Source of the DNA: Rhabdophis nuchalis
Taxonomy: Eukaryota; Chordata; Lepidosauria; Squamata; Natricidae
Assembly: GCA_039707465.1 (NCBI GenBank)
Contig: CM077658.1
Span: 14,762,074 to 14,826,073 of the forward strand
Reading direction: 5' to 3'
DNA length: 64,000 nucleotides
The notes under the pieces were generated by a model, which ran no database searches, had not been told where the DNA came from, and saw nothing but the letters and a program-made list of their open reading frames with translations. This document shows positions 1-10,626 of the stretch, one piece after another. Made by a program: the position numbers and the translations under genes. How positions within the stretch are numbered: position 1 is the stretch's first letter; each line of letters begins with the position of its first letter.

Positions 1-3000
1 AAACCTATAAAACCAATGTGATTGGGTCTATGGTAGTTGTCCAGGTAAGAGAACTTTGTGGTTCCTTCCAGTTTGGGCGAGCCGGTAGCGGTGGCTGTAG
101 TAGGCTCCGCCCACCCACCTCAATGCAATGTGCAAGCCAGTGGTGGGTTTCAATTATGTTTACTACCGGTTCACTTGCGCACGCCTGCAATGCTTCTGTG
201 TGTCCGGGCAGGTGGGTGGAGCTTTTTCACCTCCCTTAAGGCAGCAATTCCAAAAATGCCAGCACAAAAATACCGCTGGAACCAATTCCAAAAATTGCTG
301 GAATCTCCACAACGTCATTTCTTCAGCCCCATTCTAGAAGATGGCCTTGATAGACACCACACTCAATGTTCTTTAAGTTCCTGCTAGTCAACCGAAAGGA
401 ACATTCTGCATTTCATTAAAGTCTCTTTGAGTTGACAGAATGTTTAGAGGCAGCATTCCATACAACAGTTACTGGAGGCTTTTAAGAAGAGACTGGACAG
501 TCACTTGTCTGAAATCGTGTAGGTTCTCCTGCTTGAGCAAGGGGTTGGACTAGAAGACCTCCAAGGTCCCTCCCAGCTCTATTCTGATTAATTTTTCACC
601 GGGTTTGCATTTTTTTTCTGGTCAAAAACACTCTAGGCTGATGCTGGACTTCCTCCAGAGAACTCCCTGAGGGACTTTCATCTATGCCCTCCTTCTATGC
701 TCAAATAATCCCCTCACAGATTTGTGGTTGTAAGAATGGATCCTGAGCTCTTTGAACTCTTTCAGAATGGGATATCAAGACCTGAATAAAAATTTGGCCC
801 TGGTAAGCCACACAGACTATGGATAGACTATCAATATATATTATGGATAAACATTGTCCTCATTTGAACAGGGATATGTTCAGTGGGGGCTTTTTACTGG
901 TTTTACTACCAGTTTGCTTGTGTGCGCACTCTCTCATGCGCAGAAGCATCCAGGTAGGTGGGCGGAGCCTCCTGTCACCGTCACTACCGGTTTGGGCGAA
1001 CTGGGCTGAACCGGGAACAATCCACCTCTGGATGTGTTAAGTAGGTTCCATCTGATTAGACTACACCACAATTCTGACATTTCCTGATGAACAATTGATA
1101 ATTCTTTAGGGCCTTTTCATTGGGAATGGAAAGTCCCAACCCTCCCCAAACAGAAGGTTTGATTGGCCTTCCTTTGTTCCTTTCCTCTTCTAGGTTTTGC
1201 TTCCTTTGCTGAGGAAGGCAGCGCAAGAAAGTCCCCTGGAAGGCATGAGCTGCAGCAAAGCTGCCATCGTCAACATGTCCAGTGAAACAGGGTCCATCAC
1301 CAATGTCTTTGAATGGCAGAATGGCCATATCATCGCTTATCGCTGTAGTAAGGTGCAGACGAACCCTTGATCTGAGAATGCCAATTCTGTTGTAATCATA
1401 AGTAGGAGAAAAGAGTATGCTTGAATTTTATATCCATCTTCCCACCATAACTGGTCGGTGTCGTTTCATCAGGAACGTCGACCGAGAATTAATCGGTTGA
1501 TGTCTTGATGCTGAATATGGTTAGCACCACTTTATAATGCCTTGGTAGGGCCACACTTGGAATACGGCATTCAGTTTTGGTCGCCACGATGTAAAAAAGT
1601 TGTGGAGACCCTAGAAAGAGTGCAGGGAAGAGCCACAAAGATGGTTAAGGGACATAATCATTACGGCGAAACCATTATTATGATGGTTTGCCTCATAGAG
1701 AACGGTAAAAAATAATAGAAAACAGATCCATCGACAGAGATAAGGAGATTGTGTGAATATTTTCTTAGATGTCAAGATAAAAGGGGAATATTTGAACATT
1801 TCTATCAATAGCCATGGGCTACCGTCGAAGATAAGGACATCTTGTATCTTCCCTGCCTGCCTCCCTGCCTCTTTCCTGTCAAGGGGATAACTCTTCAAAT
1901 CCCATTCGAGAGAGACGGGCTTTGGCAGAAAAATGCCTTCAGGTGTGCTATCAAATACAACCTTTGGCCTAGCCATGAGCAGGACACCTCCCTTCATTTA
2001 AGGGCAGAGAACATTCCCTGAGGAGCAGCTTCCATTGAAGTTTCAAATATGTTTTTTCTCCTGCCAATCAACATTGAATCACAACCAACAGGGTTGGAGA
2101 TGGGAAGAAGTGGGACAGAACTGAAAAAGAGATCAGGAGGAGATGAAAGGACATCCTTATCCCTTCCCACCTAGTTATCATGGAATTGCTTGACTAGCCT
2201 ATCTGCCTCCACAAGTTCACATCCTAGCTTTTTATTCAGGTAGCTTCGGGCAAAGGGTATCTTTCCAATGAACTAAATATTGTAAACAACCTCTATACCA
2301 GGGATCTTCAACCTTTGCAACTTTAAGTCTGAAGGACTTCAGCTCCCAGACTTCTCCAGCCAGCTTTGCTGGCTGGAGAAGTCTGGGAGCTGAAGTCCTT
2401 CAGACTTAAAGTTGCAAAGGTTGGAGACCCCGGCTCTATACAATCTAGAGTCTACAATCTAAGTTAGGGTGTTACTTGGAACCCTGACACACAACAGATG
2501 AATGTTCTGGTTTCCTGCAGGCCTGGGGGGTGGGGGTGGGGGTTTCAACATATTGCCCAAGGCAGCTTTTCAGTTAGAGAAGCTACCTTGGAATGAGGTG
2601 GCATCTTAGAGCATTCAGACGAACCATCCATTCTGTCTTCTCCTTCCCTCTCTCCCTCACAGGCTGCTCTGAATATGCTCTCTAAATGCCAGTCCTTGTA
2701 TCTTGCCAAAGACGAGATCTTGTGCATTGCATTGCATCCTGGATGGGTACAGACCGACATGGGAAATAAACTAGTAAGTGAATTGGAGCAGGGGGAGAAA
2801 CCCAGGGTTGGGGGTTGGGTTTTTCTTGCTAATACAGCTTAGAAAGGAGGAACACGGGGGCTCAGTGGCTAAGAGGCTGAGCTTGTTGATCTGAAAAGTT
2901 GGCAGTTCAGCGGTTTGAATCCCTAGTGCCGTGTAATGGAGTGAGCTCCTGTAATTTATCCCAGCTTCGGCCAACCTAACAGTTCGAAAGCACGTAAAAA

Positions 3001-3354
3001 TGCAGGTAGAAAAATAGGGACCAACTTCGGTGGGAAGGTAACAGCGTTCCATGCACCTTCGCCGTTTAGTCATGCTGGCCACATGACCATGGAGATGTCT
3101 TCGGATAGCGCTGGCCCTTCGGCTTTGAAACAGCGTTCAATATTGCCTTCAATTCTCCCAGTGCTGTTACTACTGTAGCCTTTTAGACTTTTTCCACTAT
3201 CAACTGCCTTCATCCTTTGCCTATTTCTTTCCAGGGATCACCTCCACTGACCATGGAGCAGAGTTTGGGAGCTATTCTGAACACCCTTGGTGGGCTCTCT
3301 GAGGAAAACACTGGCACATTTATTAACTGGGAAGGGAATCTTGTTCCCTGGTGA
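1..3354 (+). CDS. SDR gene A (C-factor/sniffer-like), 3' part only
   Basis: Last four coding exons of a classical short-chain dehydrogenase/reductase whose 5' end lies left of the window. Exons: 1-44 (end of exon 3), 1194-1352, 2663-2773 and 3235-3354 (stop TGA 3352-3354). All junctions are GT/AG and in frame; about 143 residues are visible. Exon 3 ends with [11 protein letters not shown]. Exon 4 has VNMSS (catalytic Ser) and YRCSK (catalytic Tyr and Lys). Exon 5 has HPGWVQTDM and exon 6 ends NLVPW. The family is cytosolic and NAD(P)H-dependent and acts on carbonyl compounds; the substrate here is unknown. It is the tandem sister of gene B: exon lengths are identical and intron sequence is shared (for example 1060-1150 against 16420-16510). 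No disabling change is visible in the part present. Exons 1-2 cannot be judged. Confidence 0.88.
56..440. repeat. Sequence repeated at 4440-5160
   Basis: Bases 56-222 hold two short GC-rich MITE pieces in opposite orientation, with CAGTGGTGGG at 138. The same arrangement occurs at 4440-4612. Bases 222-440 match 4981-5160 closely. The second locus has about 370 bp extra between these parts. This first copy lies in intron 3 of gene A. Confidence 0.6.
465..592 (+). mobile_element. CR1 LINE 3' end
   Basis: Typical CR1 3' end: a TTTAAGAAGA stretch, then GGTTGGACTAGAAGACCTCC and AAGGTCCCTCC. Strongly truncated. Confidence 0.75.
881..1030. mobile_element. hAT-type MITE, 150 bp
   Basis: Ends CAGTGGGGGC and CCACCTCTG are near-inverted. 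Flanks GATATGTT and GATGTGTT form an 8-bp target duplication with one mismatch. The matching point in gene B's intron (about 15773-15790) has GATATGTT running straight into the shared sequence, so it is an empty site. Confidence 0.75.
1527..1640 (+). mobile_element. CR1 LINE fragment
   Basis: CR1 reverse-transcriptase-end text (CCACACTTGGAATAC, CAGTTTTGGTCGCCA), also seen at 38445-38550. Confidence 0.7.
2299..2433. mobile_element. Palindromic hAT-type MITE, 135 bp
   Basis: Almost perfect hairpin with arms of about 55 bp around a CTTTG loop (about 2359-2363). It is flanked by a perfect 8-bp duplication, CTCTATAC at 2291-2298 and 2434-2441. The terminal CAGGGATCTTC and the 8-bp duplication fit hAT. 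Two relatives are at 40631 and 45553. It lies in intron 4 of gene A. Confidence 0.85.
2857..3125 (+). mobile_element. tRNA-derived SINE, family 1 (Sauria-like)
   Basis: Head GGGGGCTCAGTGGCTAAG, B-box-like CGGTTTGAATCCC, then the family body including AAAAATGCAGGTAGAAAAAT and GGCCACATGACC. It is truncated before the tail. It lies in intron 5 of gene A. Confidence 0.75.
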
Positions 3355-3447
3355 GACAACCAAGTATCTGCTCCACTGTGTTGCAGGACGATGTTCTCAT
3401 TGAAGGCCACGCAACTTTCTCAACCGATTATACTTGATTATATGTGA

Positions 3448-3453
3448 AATAAA
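3448..3453 (+). promoter_or_regulatory. poly(A) signal of gene A
   Basis: AATAAA about 95 nt after the stop codon of gene A. Spacing and strand fit a 3' end signal. The matching stretch after gene B diverges about 60 nt after its stop and lacks this hexamer. Confidence 0.6.
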
Positions 3454-4430
3454 AGAGAACCAATTAAAACTGTCTCTTTTGTTAATGATATGTCAATTCA
3501 TTTGGAGCCAAATGAAGGAAATGATATTAAGTTACTCTTTCATAAAATGTTAGAAAGCTGCTTTTGTATTCTTTTACCATGCCAGACAATAAATGTATAA
3601 GCCATCATATTCTTGCCTAAAATGTGCAATGTTACTGTGCTTTTGCTAACCACAAAATGTGCTCAGTGAACAGGATAAGATAACCTATCTTATTCCAAGT
3701 TGTTTACAGGCACCTATGTACAAGTTAGATAGGAAGCCATCTGCTCAGACGAAAGGCACCAGAAAAAAAATGAAATAAGAGATAGGGGCCTCTCAAGAAA
3801 ATGCCAAGTTGACCCATTAGAATATGGAGTGATGAAAGAAACGATGTGAATGAATGAGCAGGAAGTCTCTAAAATATATTGTTTGAATGCCATTCTTTGC
3901 TCTCCTTGCACTCGATCTTCTTGGGAGATCTTCCTGCGATTTTCGCTACCTGTTTGGGCGATCCTGTCCAAAGCAATAGAATACCACCTCTGGTCCCCAA
4001 CCCCCAGCGTGTGAACCGGCAGCAGACTGCAGCATGCCAATAACCAGGCCACACAAATGAGCAAGGTCCTTCCAGTTGGAAAAATCTCTCCATGGAACTG
4101 GTTCCTAGTACCCAAAAGGTTGGGGGCTATTGCTGTACAAGGATTTCGTTGACGGTCCCCAAAAGTACAGATTTATAACCTATGAAACAACTGATGAATT
4201 CTGATTCTTTTCTTTGTTTTCTCAATCCATCGCATAAATCAAAGGAAGCAATAAAAAGTTGTCTTCTTGAACAAAGAAGCAAGTGTTAAAGCCGCCGTAT
4301 GTGCACACCGTGACTCTTGCTTCACCTCTTCTAGAAGCTCAAAGCATGGTAGATCAACAAAACGTACACGTTATTTAGTTCTTTCTTTACCTATTTGGTT
4401 AGAAGTGTACTTTTAGATGTTGAAACAGAG
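3454..4430. other. Intergenic, nothing recognised
   Basis: Downstream of gene A. I see no exon, RNA gene or repeat I can name. The open frames at 3714-4115 have no family resemblance I recognise and no splice context, so I treat them as chance. Confidence 0.4.
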
Positions 4431-4439
4431 ATGGTTTTC

Positions 4440-5160
4440 AGCCAGTTCTCTCCGGTTTGCATTGAACCGGTAGCGGCGGCTGCAGGAGGCTCCACACACC
4501 CGCCCCAACGTGATGCGTGAGCTGTGATGGGTTTCAATTTTGTTTACTACTGGTTTGCTTCCTTGCACGCGCGCAATGCTTCTGTGCATGCAACGTGTCC
4601 GGGCAAGTGGGTGGAGCCTCTCGCCACTACCGATTTGCCTGATCTGGGCCGAACTGGGAGCAACCCACCACTGGTACGAGCACTGCAGCTGTGCAGATGC
4701 GGTGCATGCGCTCACATTTGCGAACCGCTAGGGAAGATAAGTGAATCTCACCTCTGTGCTGACGGTATAGTTTACGGCTGCCCAAATTATTTCCAATGAG
4801 CAATAATGTTTCGGGTTACCTCAACATCAGAACCGCTTATTTTTTGGGCTGCAAGGTGAACTTGGAAAGTTCCATAATGTGCTGGAAGACATCACGTACT
4901 TGGTAAAGGTTTCAGTGCCCCTTGGAGGAGAAAATTATCCAGGAATATAATTATTGTTGTGTTTCATGATGTTTCAGAAGACAAGCTTTTTCACCTCCCT
5001 TAAGGCACCAATTCCCAAAATTGCTGGAATCTCCACAATGTCATGTCTTCAGCCCCATTCTAGAAGACGGCCTTGGTAGACACCACACTCAAGGTTCTTT
5101 AAGTTCCTGCCAGTCAACGGAAAGGAACATTCCTCATTTCGTTAAGGTCTTAGTCAAGAG
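4440..5160. repeat. MITE pair plus duplicated unique sequence
   Basis: Second locus of the repeat at 56-440. A MITE with degenerate ends (start near 4522, CCACCACTG end at 4673) sits here. From 4981 the text follows 222-440. No clear target duplication. Confidence 0.5.
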
Positions 5161-5312
5161 AAGAAAATGTGTGCATGAGTTCATGTAACTGTATGAAAAT
5201 TAAGGGAAAATTTAAAAACTGTCTGCATTCAAGTTGCTTGGCCACATTATTTTTCAGTATCTTAAGATCCTGTAGGACAATGTTCCCCAACTTTCCCTGG
5301 TTGGTGATCCAG

Positions 5313-5346
5313 CGTGTGTGTGAGTGTGTGTGTGTGTGTGTGTGTG
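5313..5346. repeat. (GT)n microsatellite
   Basis: Short GT run with one GA interruption. Confidence 0.9.
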
Positions 5347-5374
5347 GTTTTGTGTGAGGGGCAGGTGTGCGCAC

Positions 5375-5679
5375 CAGTGGTGAGTTCCAAATCCCATCAC
5401 AACCGGTACACTGAGACTGGGCCGGACGTCCACCTCGGGCATGCGCACTGCACACACATGTGCACGCCACTGCCCTGCGATGCTCCAGCTGCTCAGCGAG
5501 TTTGTCCAAGTGCCGTATGCTGTGCGCACATGTGCAATTGGCCCATTTCCCTCAAAGAGAGGTAAGGAACGCAGGTGGGGGAGCGGGCCCACCAAAACAC
5601 TGTTCCAGTACGGTGGCCGCTGCTCCCAGCTTTCACCGGTATGCATGTACCAGGCCGTACCTCCCAGAACCCACCACTG
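5375..5679. mobile_element. hAT-type MITE, 305 bp
   Basis: Starts CAGTGGTGAG and ends ACCCACCACTG (inverted ends). Flanks GTGCGCAC and GTGTGCAA match at 6 of 8. The GC-rich interior gives several spurious open frames on both strands. Confidence 0.65.
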
Positions 5680-5821
5680 GTGTGCAACTGCCGCTCGCAT
5701 GGCCCGGTTCTGAATGGGGTGAGGCCTAATAGTAGGCCGCTGCCCAGGGAGCACAAAGAGTCATACCTGTTTCATCTCCTTTGAACACTTCTTCCTCCAA
5801 AAATTCTTTAACTTTTAACAG

Positions 5822-6433
5822 ATTAAGATTGAAAGGGACCTGGTAGATCTTCTAGCCCAACACCCCTTGCCCCGCCCAAGCAGAAGACTTTACACCATTT
5901 CTGACAACTGGCAGCCCAGTCTCTTTTTGAAGGCTTCCAGTAATGAAACTCACACAACTTCCGAATGCAACTTCTGTTCCATGGGTTCCATTGTTCTCAC
6001 TGTCAGAAAGTTCCTCCTTATTTCTAGGTTGAATTTCTCCTTGGTCAGTTTCCATCCATTATTCCTAGTGTGGCCTTCAGGAGCTTTGGGAAATAGCTTG
6101 ATCCCCTCTTCTCTATGGCTGCCCCTCAAATATTGGAACACTGTTGGTCCTTCTCTTCACTAGACTAGCCATGGCCAGTTCCTGCAACCATTCTTCATAT
6201 GTTTTAGTCTCCAGTCCCCTAATCCTCTTGGTTGCTCTTCTCTGTACTTTTTCTAGAGTCTCAACATCTTTTTTATAGTGTGGTGACCAAAACTGGATAA
6301 TGCAGTACTCTAGGTGTGGTCTTACTAAGGCTTTGTAGAGTGGTATTAGTACCTCACTTGATCTTGATTGTATCTCTCTGTTAATGCAATTCAGGATTGC
6401 ATTGGCTTTTGTTTGTTGGAGGCTATACGCTGT
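5822..6433 (-). mobile_element. CR1 LINE 3' part
   Basis: Minus-strand CR1 carrying the C-terminal RT region and the segment upstream. Plus-strand markers are GGGACCTGGTAGATC, GTTTTAGTCTCCAGTCCCC and GTGGTGACCAAAACTGG. Broken by stops. Confidence 0.8.
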
Positions 6434-6812
6434 TGCCTAGAAATTTTATTTAGTTATTTAATTAATTAAGATTTAATTCTATTCCCCCTGGGTTGGATTA
6501 ATTACTTAATTAAATTCATGGGATAGAAGATTAACTCAATCTTGTATATGCACTAAGAACAGGCATAGACACATAGATCTCAAACCAATTACTGTATGTA
6601 TTCAGATTTGGAACAGTGTGCCCAACATTGTGAGTATTGCGTAAGGCTACATGAAGAGTTTATGAAAGCTTTGTTAGTACCCATTGATCCTGTTGTTCTT
6701 TACTGTGAATAATACTTTTCTTTATCAAGGAAGAAAGAAAGCAGCTCTGTGCAACTATATAGTGTCTCATAGTATCTGCATAAATATAAATGAATAACAA
6801 ATACATATGTAT

Positions 6813-7174
6813 CAGTGGTGGGTTTCAAATTTTTTAGAACCTACTCTGTAGGTGTGGCCTATTTTGTGGGCGTGGCTTGGCAGTCATGTGACAGGGTGGG
6901 AGTGGCCACCTTTTAAAATGAGGTGAAACTCATTTAACAACGCTCTTGTTTAGCAACCAAAATTTTGGACTCAATTGTGATGATAAATTCTTTCTTTCTT
7001 TCTTTCTTTCTTTCCTTTCCTTTCCTTTCCTTTCCTTTCCTTCCCGTTGGGTCACTGGCAGCGGCGGGCCAGATTTACTTCCAGGTACGCCGGTGGAACC
7101 CCCTCTCACCGGTTCTCTAAATTTCACCAACCGGCTCTCGCCAGTAGATGCGAGCCTGCAGAAACCCACCACTG
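6813..7174. mobile_element. hAT-type MITE with internal TTTC/TTCC microsatellite, copy 1
   Basis: Perfect inverted ends CAGTGGTGGGTTTC / GAAACCCACCACTG and perfect 8-bp duplication ATATGTAT (6805-6812, 7175-7182). The pyrimidine repeat at about 6990-7044 is internal to the element. Confidence 0.88.
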
Positions 7175-7589
7175 ATATGTATGTGCAATTACATAAAGTA
7201 TGTAAAACAGTAAGTATCTGTTTTCTAGATATTGTCCTTGTGTACATCGCACAATTCAAAACAAATTAGATACAAAAGGTTTTCATTAGGTTGTAGCTGC
7301 TCTCAAGGTAAAGTGCTTTTGGAGAAGGAAAAAGAATCAATTAGATAAAACTGCCCATTTAAAAAGAGGTAGTAGGTGATTATTGTGTAGAAGAAAACTG
7401 TCTATACAACCTATTGCTTAGGCTACATATAAATCTATTAAATGTGTGGCAGATTCAAAGTCTGATACAAAAACATAGTAGATTTGAATCCAGAATTAAA
7501 ACTCTTAACTGTGAATTGAAAATCTAAGGAAACATCAAGTTGGGGTTAGAAAGGAAAGTCCTGATTGTTTACTTCTGAGATGACCACCA

Positions 7590-8275
7590 GAACAATCCTT
7601 ACATCTGGAGTATTGTGTACAGTTCTGGTCACCATACCTTCAGAAGGATATTATGGAAATGGAAAAGGTGCAGAGGAGGGCAACCAGAATGATTAGGGGG
7701 CTGGAACACCTTCCTTACCATCTGAGGCTGCAACGGCTGGGCCTCTTCACTCTAGAATGCCGGCGCCTGAGAGCTGACCTGATTGAAGTCTATAAAATCA
7801 TGCATGGTGTGGACAAAGTAGAAAAGGAAAAACTTTTTCCCTATCGCACAACACTAGAACTAGGGGGCACTCCATGAAACTTGTGGAAGCTAGACCTCAA
7901 ACAAATAAGAGGAAGTACTTTTTTACCCAGAGGATCACTGGTCTATGGAACTCCCTGCCAGAAGAAGTGGTGACAGCTGTCAGCCTTGACACCTTTAAGA
8001 AAGGATTAGATGAGTTCATGGAGAACAAGGGTATCAATGGCTATCATTATGGATGCCTAAGGACACCCTCCGGGTTGGAGAGAAAGGCAGGATATCTCTC
8101 AATGCCATTTGCAGGGAATCACAAGCAGGTGAAGACATCTGCTTGGGAAGACCCTGAAGCAAATGGGGAGCCACTGTGGGAGACAGAAGGCTGGACTGGA
8201 TGGGCTGTGGCCTCTTCCAGAAAGGCTATTCTTATGTTCTTATGTCACCCTGTTGTTAACCACTGTTGACCCAAG
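7590..8275 (+). mobile_element. CR1 LINE 3' part
   Basis: Encodes the CR1 RT C-terminus in two adjoining frames: [15 protein letters not shown] and [16 protein letters not shown] at 7653-7877, then WNSLPEEVVTA and DTFKKGLDEF at 7874-8010. A frameshift near 7874 shows decay. Confidence 0.8.
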
Positions 8276-9100
8276 TAGTCCAATTTTAGGGAATTTCCCA
8301 CTGCATATTAAAAGAACCACTTTGGAGTTTACAGAATCCAAGTGGCTCAATTCCACCTGACCATTTTGTGGTGGGGTGAGTCCTCTGAACGCACTCCTCA
8401 TGATTCAACCCAAGTTCTAGAATTCTAGATCACTCTAGTTTTTCAGAATGTTCCATTCCTAATTTAGGGGTTTTCCCCCCCTCCAATTGGCCTACTTCCC
8501 ATGTCAATCTGCACACATCCAGGATGGCACACAATATACAAGGTCTCATGGTTGGTAGGGCACATTGGTTGGCATTAAGGGAGAACATTCAGAGCAGACT
8601 CGGAGGCAGAGGTGGAGGGAGAAGATAAGTGAATGGTTGATCTGAGTCCTTTGAGATTCCAGTCTGATCAAATGTGTCTTTTGTAGCTGAGCAATAAGCT
8701 GACCTCTAAGGCTAATAGAGCAGAACATTCATTTCCTATATTGGTAGGAATGCACTCCTATCATCTCTCCATCTTTCCCAAGTTATTTTACTTCCTCCTC
8801 TCCCCAACCCCTGTTGGCTGCAGTTCCATGTCGATTACCAGAAAGTGGGAAATATCTATTCAGAACTTTGCTAGATCTATTCAATGAACGTCTTCATCCT
8901 TATCTGGAGAAAGCTGCTCTGTTGGGAAAATCTCATGACTCCCTCCAAACCTCGTGCTTGATCACACACCTGGAGGAATCGCATTTCGCTCACCTCTAAA
9001 AGATCTGGAATCTGAAGAGGCACCAACCAGCTGGCTCTTAGCAGTTTGGAAGGAAATGATGGAAGGAAACCAGCTCGCATATTAAATGTTCTTATCTTAA
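8276..9100. other. Intergenic, nothing recognised
   Basis: Between CR1 and a MITE. I see no exon or named repeat. Confidence 0.35.
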
Positions 9101-9109
9101 GTTGTAGGC

Positions 9110-9246
9110 CCGGGATGGCGAACCTATGGCACACCTGCCACAGGTGGCATGTGTAGCCATATTTGGTGGCACACCAGCCATCAGCTCCAGCGATACCATG
9201 TGAGCGCAATTTGGGCACGCCGTAAGGAAAAGGTTTGCCATCACTG
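9110..9246. mobile_element. hAT-type MITE, 137 bp
   Basis: Ends CCGGGATGGCGAACC and GGTTTGCCATCACTG are near-perfect inverted repeats. Flanks TTGTAGGC and TTATAGGC form an 8-bp duplication with one mismatch. Confidence 0.78.
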
Positions 9247-9299
9247 TTATAGGCAGTGACTGTTGAAATGAATTCTTATTAGTGTATAATAAGAATAAC

Positions 9300-9745
9300 G
9301 AGACCGCCTCCTACCACATACCTCCCTTCGACCTGTCCGCTCACACAGGGAGGGCCTCCTCAGGGTGCCGTCGGCCAGTCAATGCCGTTTGGCGACTCCC
9401 AGGGGCAGGGCCTTCTCTGTGGCGGGCCCGGCTCTCTGGAACAACCTGCCCCTCAAAATCCGCACTATCACGGACCTACGCCTCTTCCGCCGGGAGCTCA
9501 AGACATATTTTTTCCATCTGGCCGGCCTGGTTTAGACTTTAGACTTCGATTTTAGTAAGTAATTTTACAGGGTTGTAGTGTTTTTAAATTTTTTAGCACA
9601 GTTTCTTAATTTAATTTGGTTTTGGTGGTAACTAAAGTGTATTTATTTAGATGAATGTATTACCTGTATGTGTATTTTTTATCTGCTGTGCACCGCCCCG
9701 AGTCCTATCCGGAGAGGGGGCGGTATAAAAGTCTAAATAAATAAA
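9300..9745 (+). mobile_element. L2-type LINE 3' end
   Basis: Encodes the tail of an L2-like RT (around 9400-9535: FSVAGPALWNNLP-like, then ITDLRLFRREL-like text and HLAGL). A 3' UTR ends GGGCGGTATAAAAGTC and runs into the ATAAAT tail. Confidence 0.75.
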
Positions 9746-9786
<41 letters not shown>

Positions 9787-10085
9787 ATATAAATATAAAT
9801 ATAAATATAAATATAAATATAAATATAAATATAAATATAAATATAAATATAAATATAAATATAAATATAAATATAAATATAAATATAAATATAAATATAA
9901 ATATAAATATAAATATAAATATAAATATAAATATAAATATAAATATAAATATAAATATAAATATAAATATAAATATAAATATAAATATAAATATAAATAT
10001 AAATAATATAAATATAAATATAAATATAAATATAAATATAAATAATATAAATATAAACAAACAAACAAATAAATAAATAAATAGC
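9733..10085. repeat. (ATAA)n / (ATAAAT)n microsatellite, about 350 bp
   Basis: Grown from the 3' tail of the L2 copy: first ATAA units, then ATAAAT units, then ACAA and ATAA. Every reading frame is open and gives simple periodic peptides, none of them a gene. Confidence 0.95.
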
Positions 10086-10626
10086 CAGTTATGGTGAGAA
10101 GGTAATTGTAAAAACTTCATATTAATGAAAGCAACAGAATGGATTCCTTCTTGCTTCATAGGCTCATCCGTACCTTAGTGCACCAAGTAGACACACCTGA
10201 GCCAGTTGCTATCCAAAGAGACTCTATAAATTACATATCTTAATGTGTAAAGCATTGACTCTTGACATTTTCAGGATAGACCTGTCTTGGCTTGGCTGGA
10301 TTTGCTAGGTGATTGGAAAGCTTTTCTTCAGGCCTGAAGACAGAGGAGATATTCTTTAAATAAAAGAACAGCCAAGTAGAAAACAACAGAAGAGAAGCGG
10401 CTGCTTAGAGAACAAACTCCCTGCAGCAAGAACTGAGCAAATATTGTAGGTGTTTGCCAAATCCCTCCTTTCGCATTCGCTTCAGTAGTTCTATTTCCTT
10501 TCTGGTACAGGAGCCGAGCATCTTGTGTAATTGGCTCGAGGGATCTGGGAACAAGCTGAGTTGTAACAAAATTGGAGGACGTGCCCAAATGTTTCTCTCT
10601 CTGTTTGACCTGGGGTGTCAAGAGAG
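10086..10626. other. Upstream flank of gene B
   Basis: No repeat recognised. It probably holds the gene B promoter and 5' UTR, but I see no convincing TATA box at a useful distance. Confidence 0.35.

Noticed and set aside
5254..5754. Overlapping long frames of up to 166 aa on both strands
   Set aside because: GC-rich MITE interior plus a GT repeat; no protein family resemblance, and they lie inside element ends.
9647..10159. 170-aa frame of Phe/Ile repeats and overlapping Tyr/Ile or Leu/Tyr frames
   Set aside because: Translation of an ATAAAT microsatellite on the LINE tail; open in all frames because the repeat has no stop on that strand.
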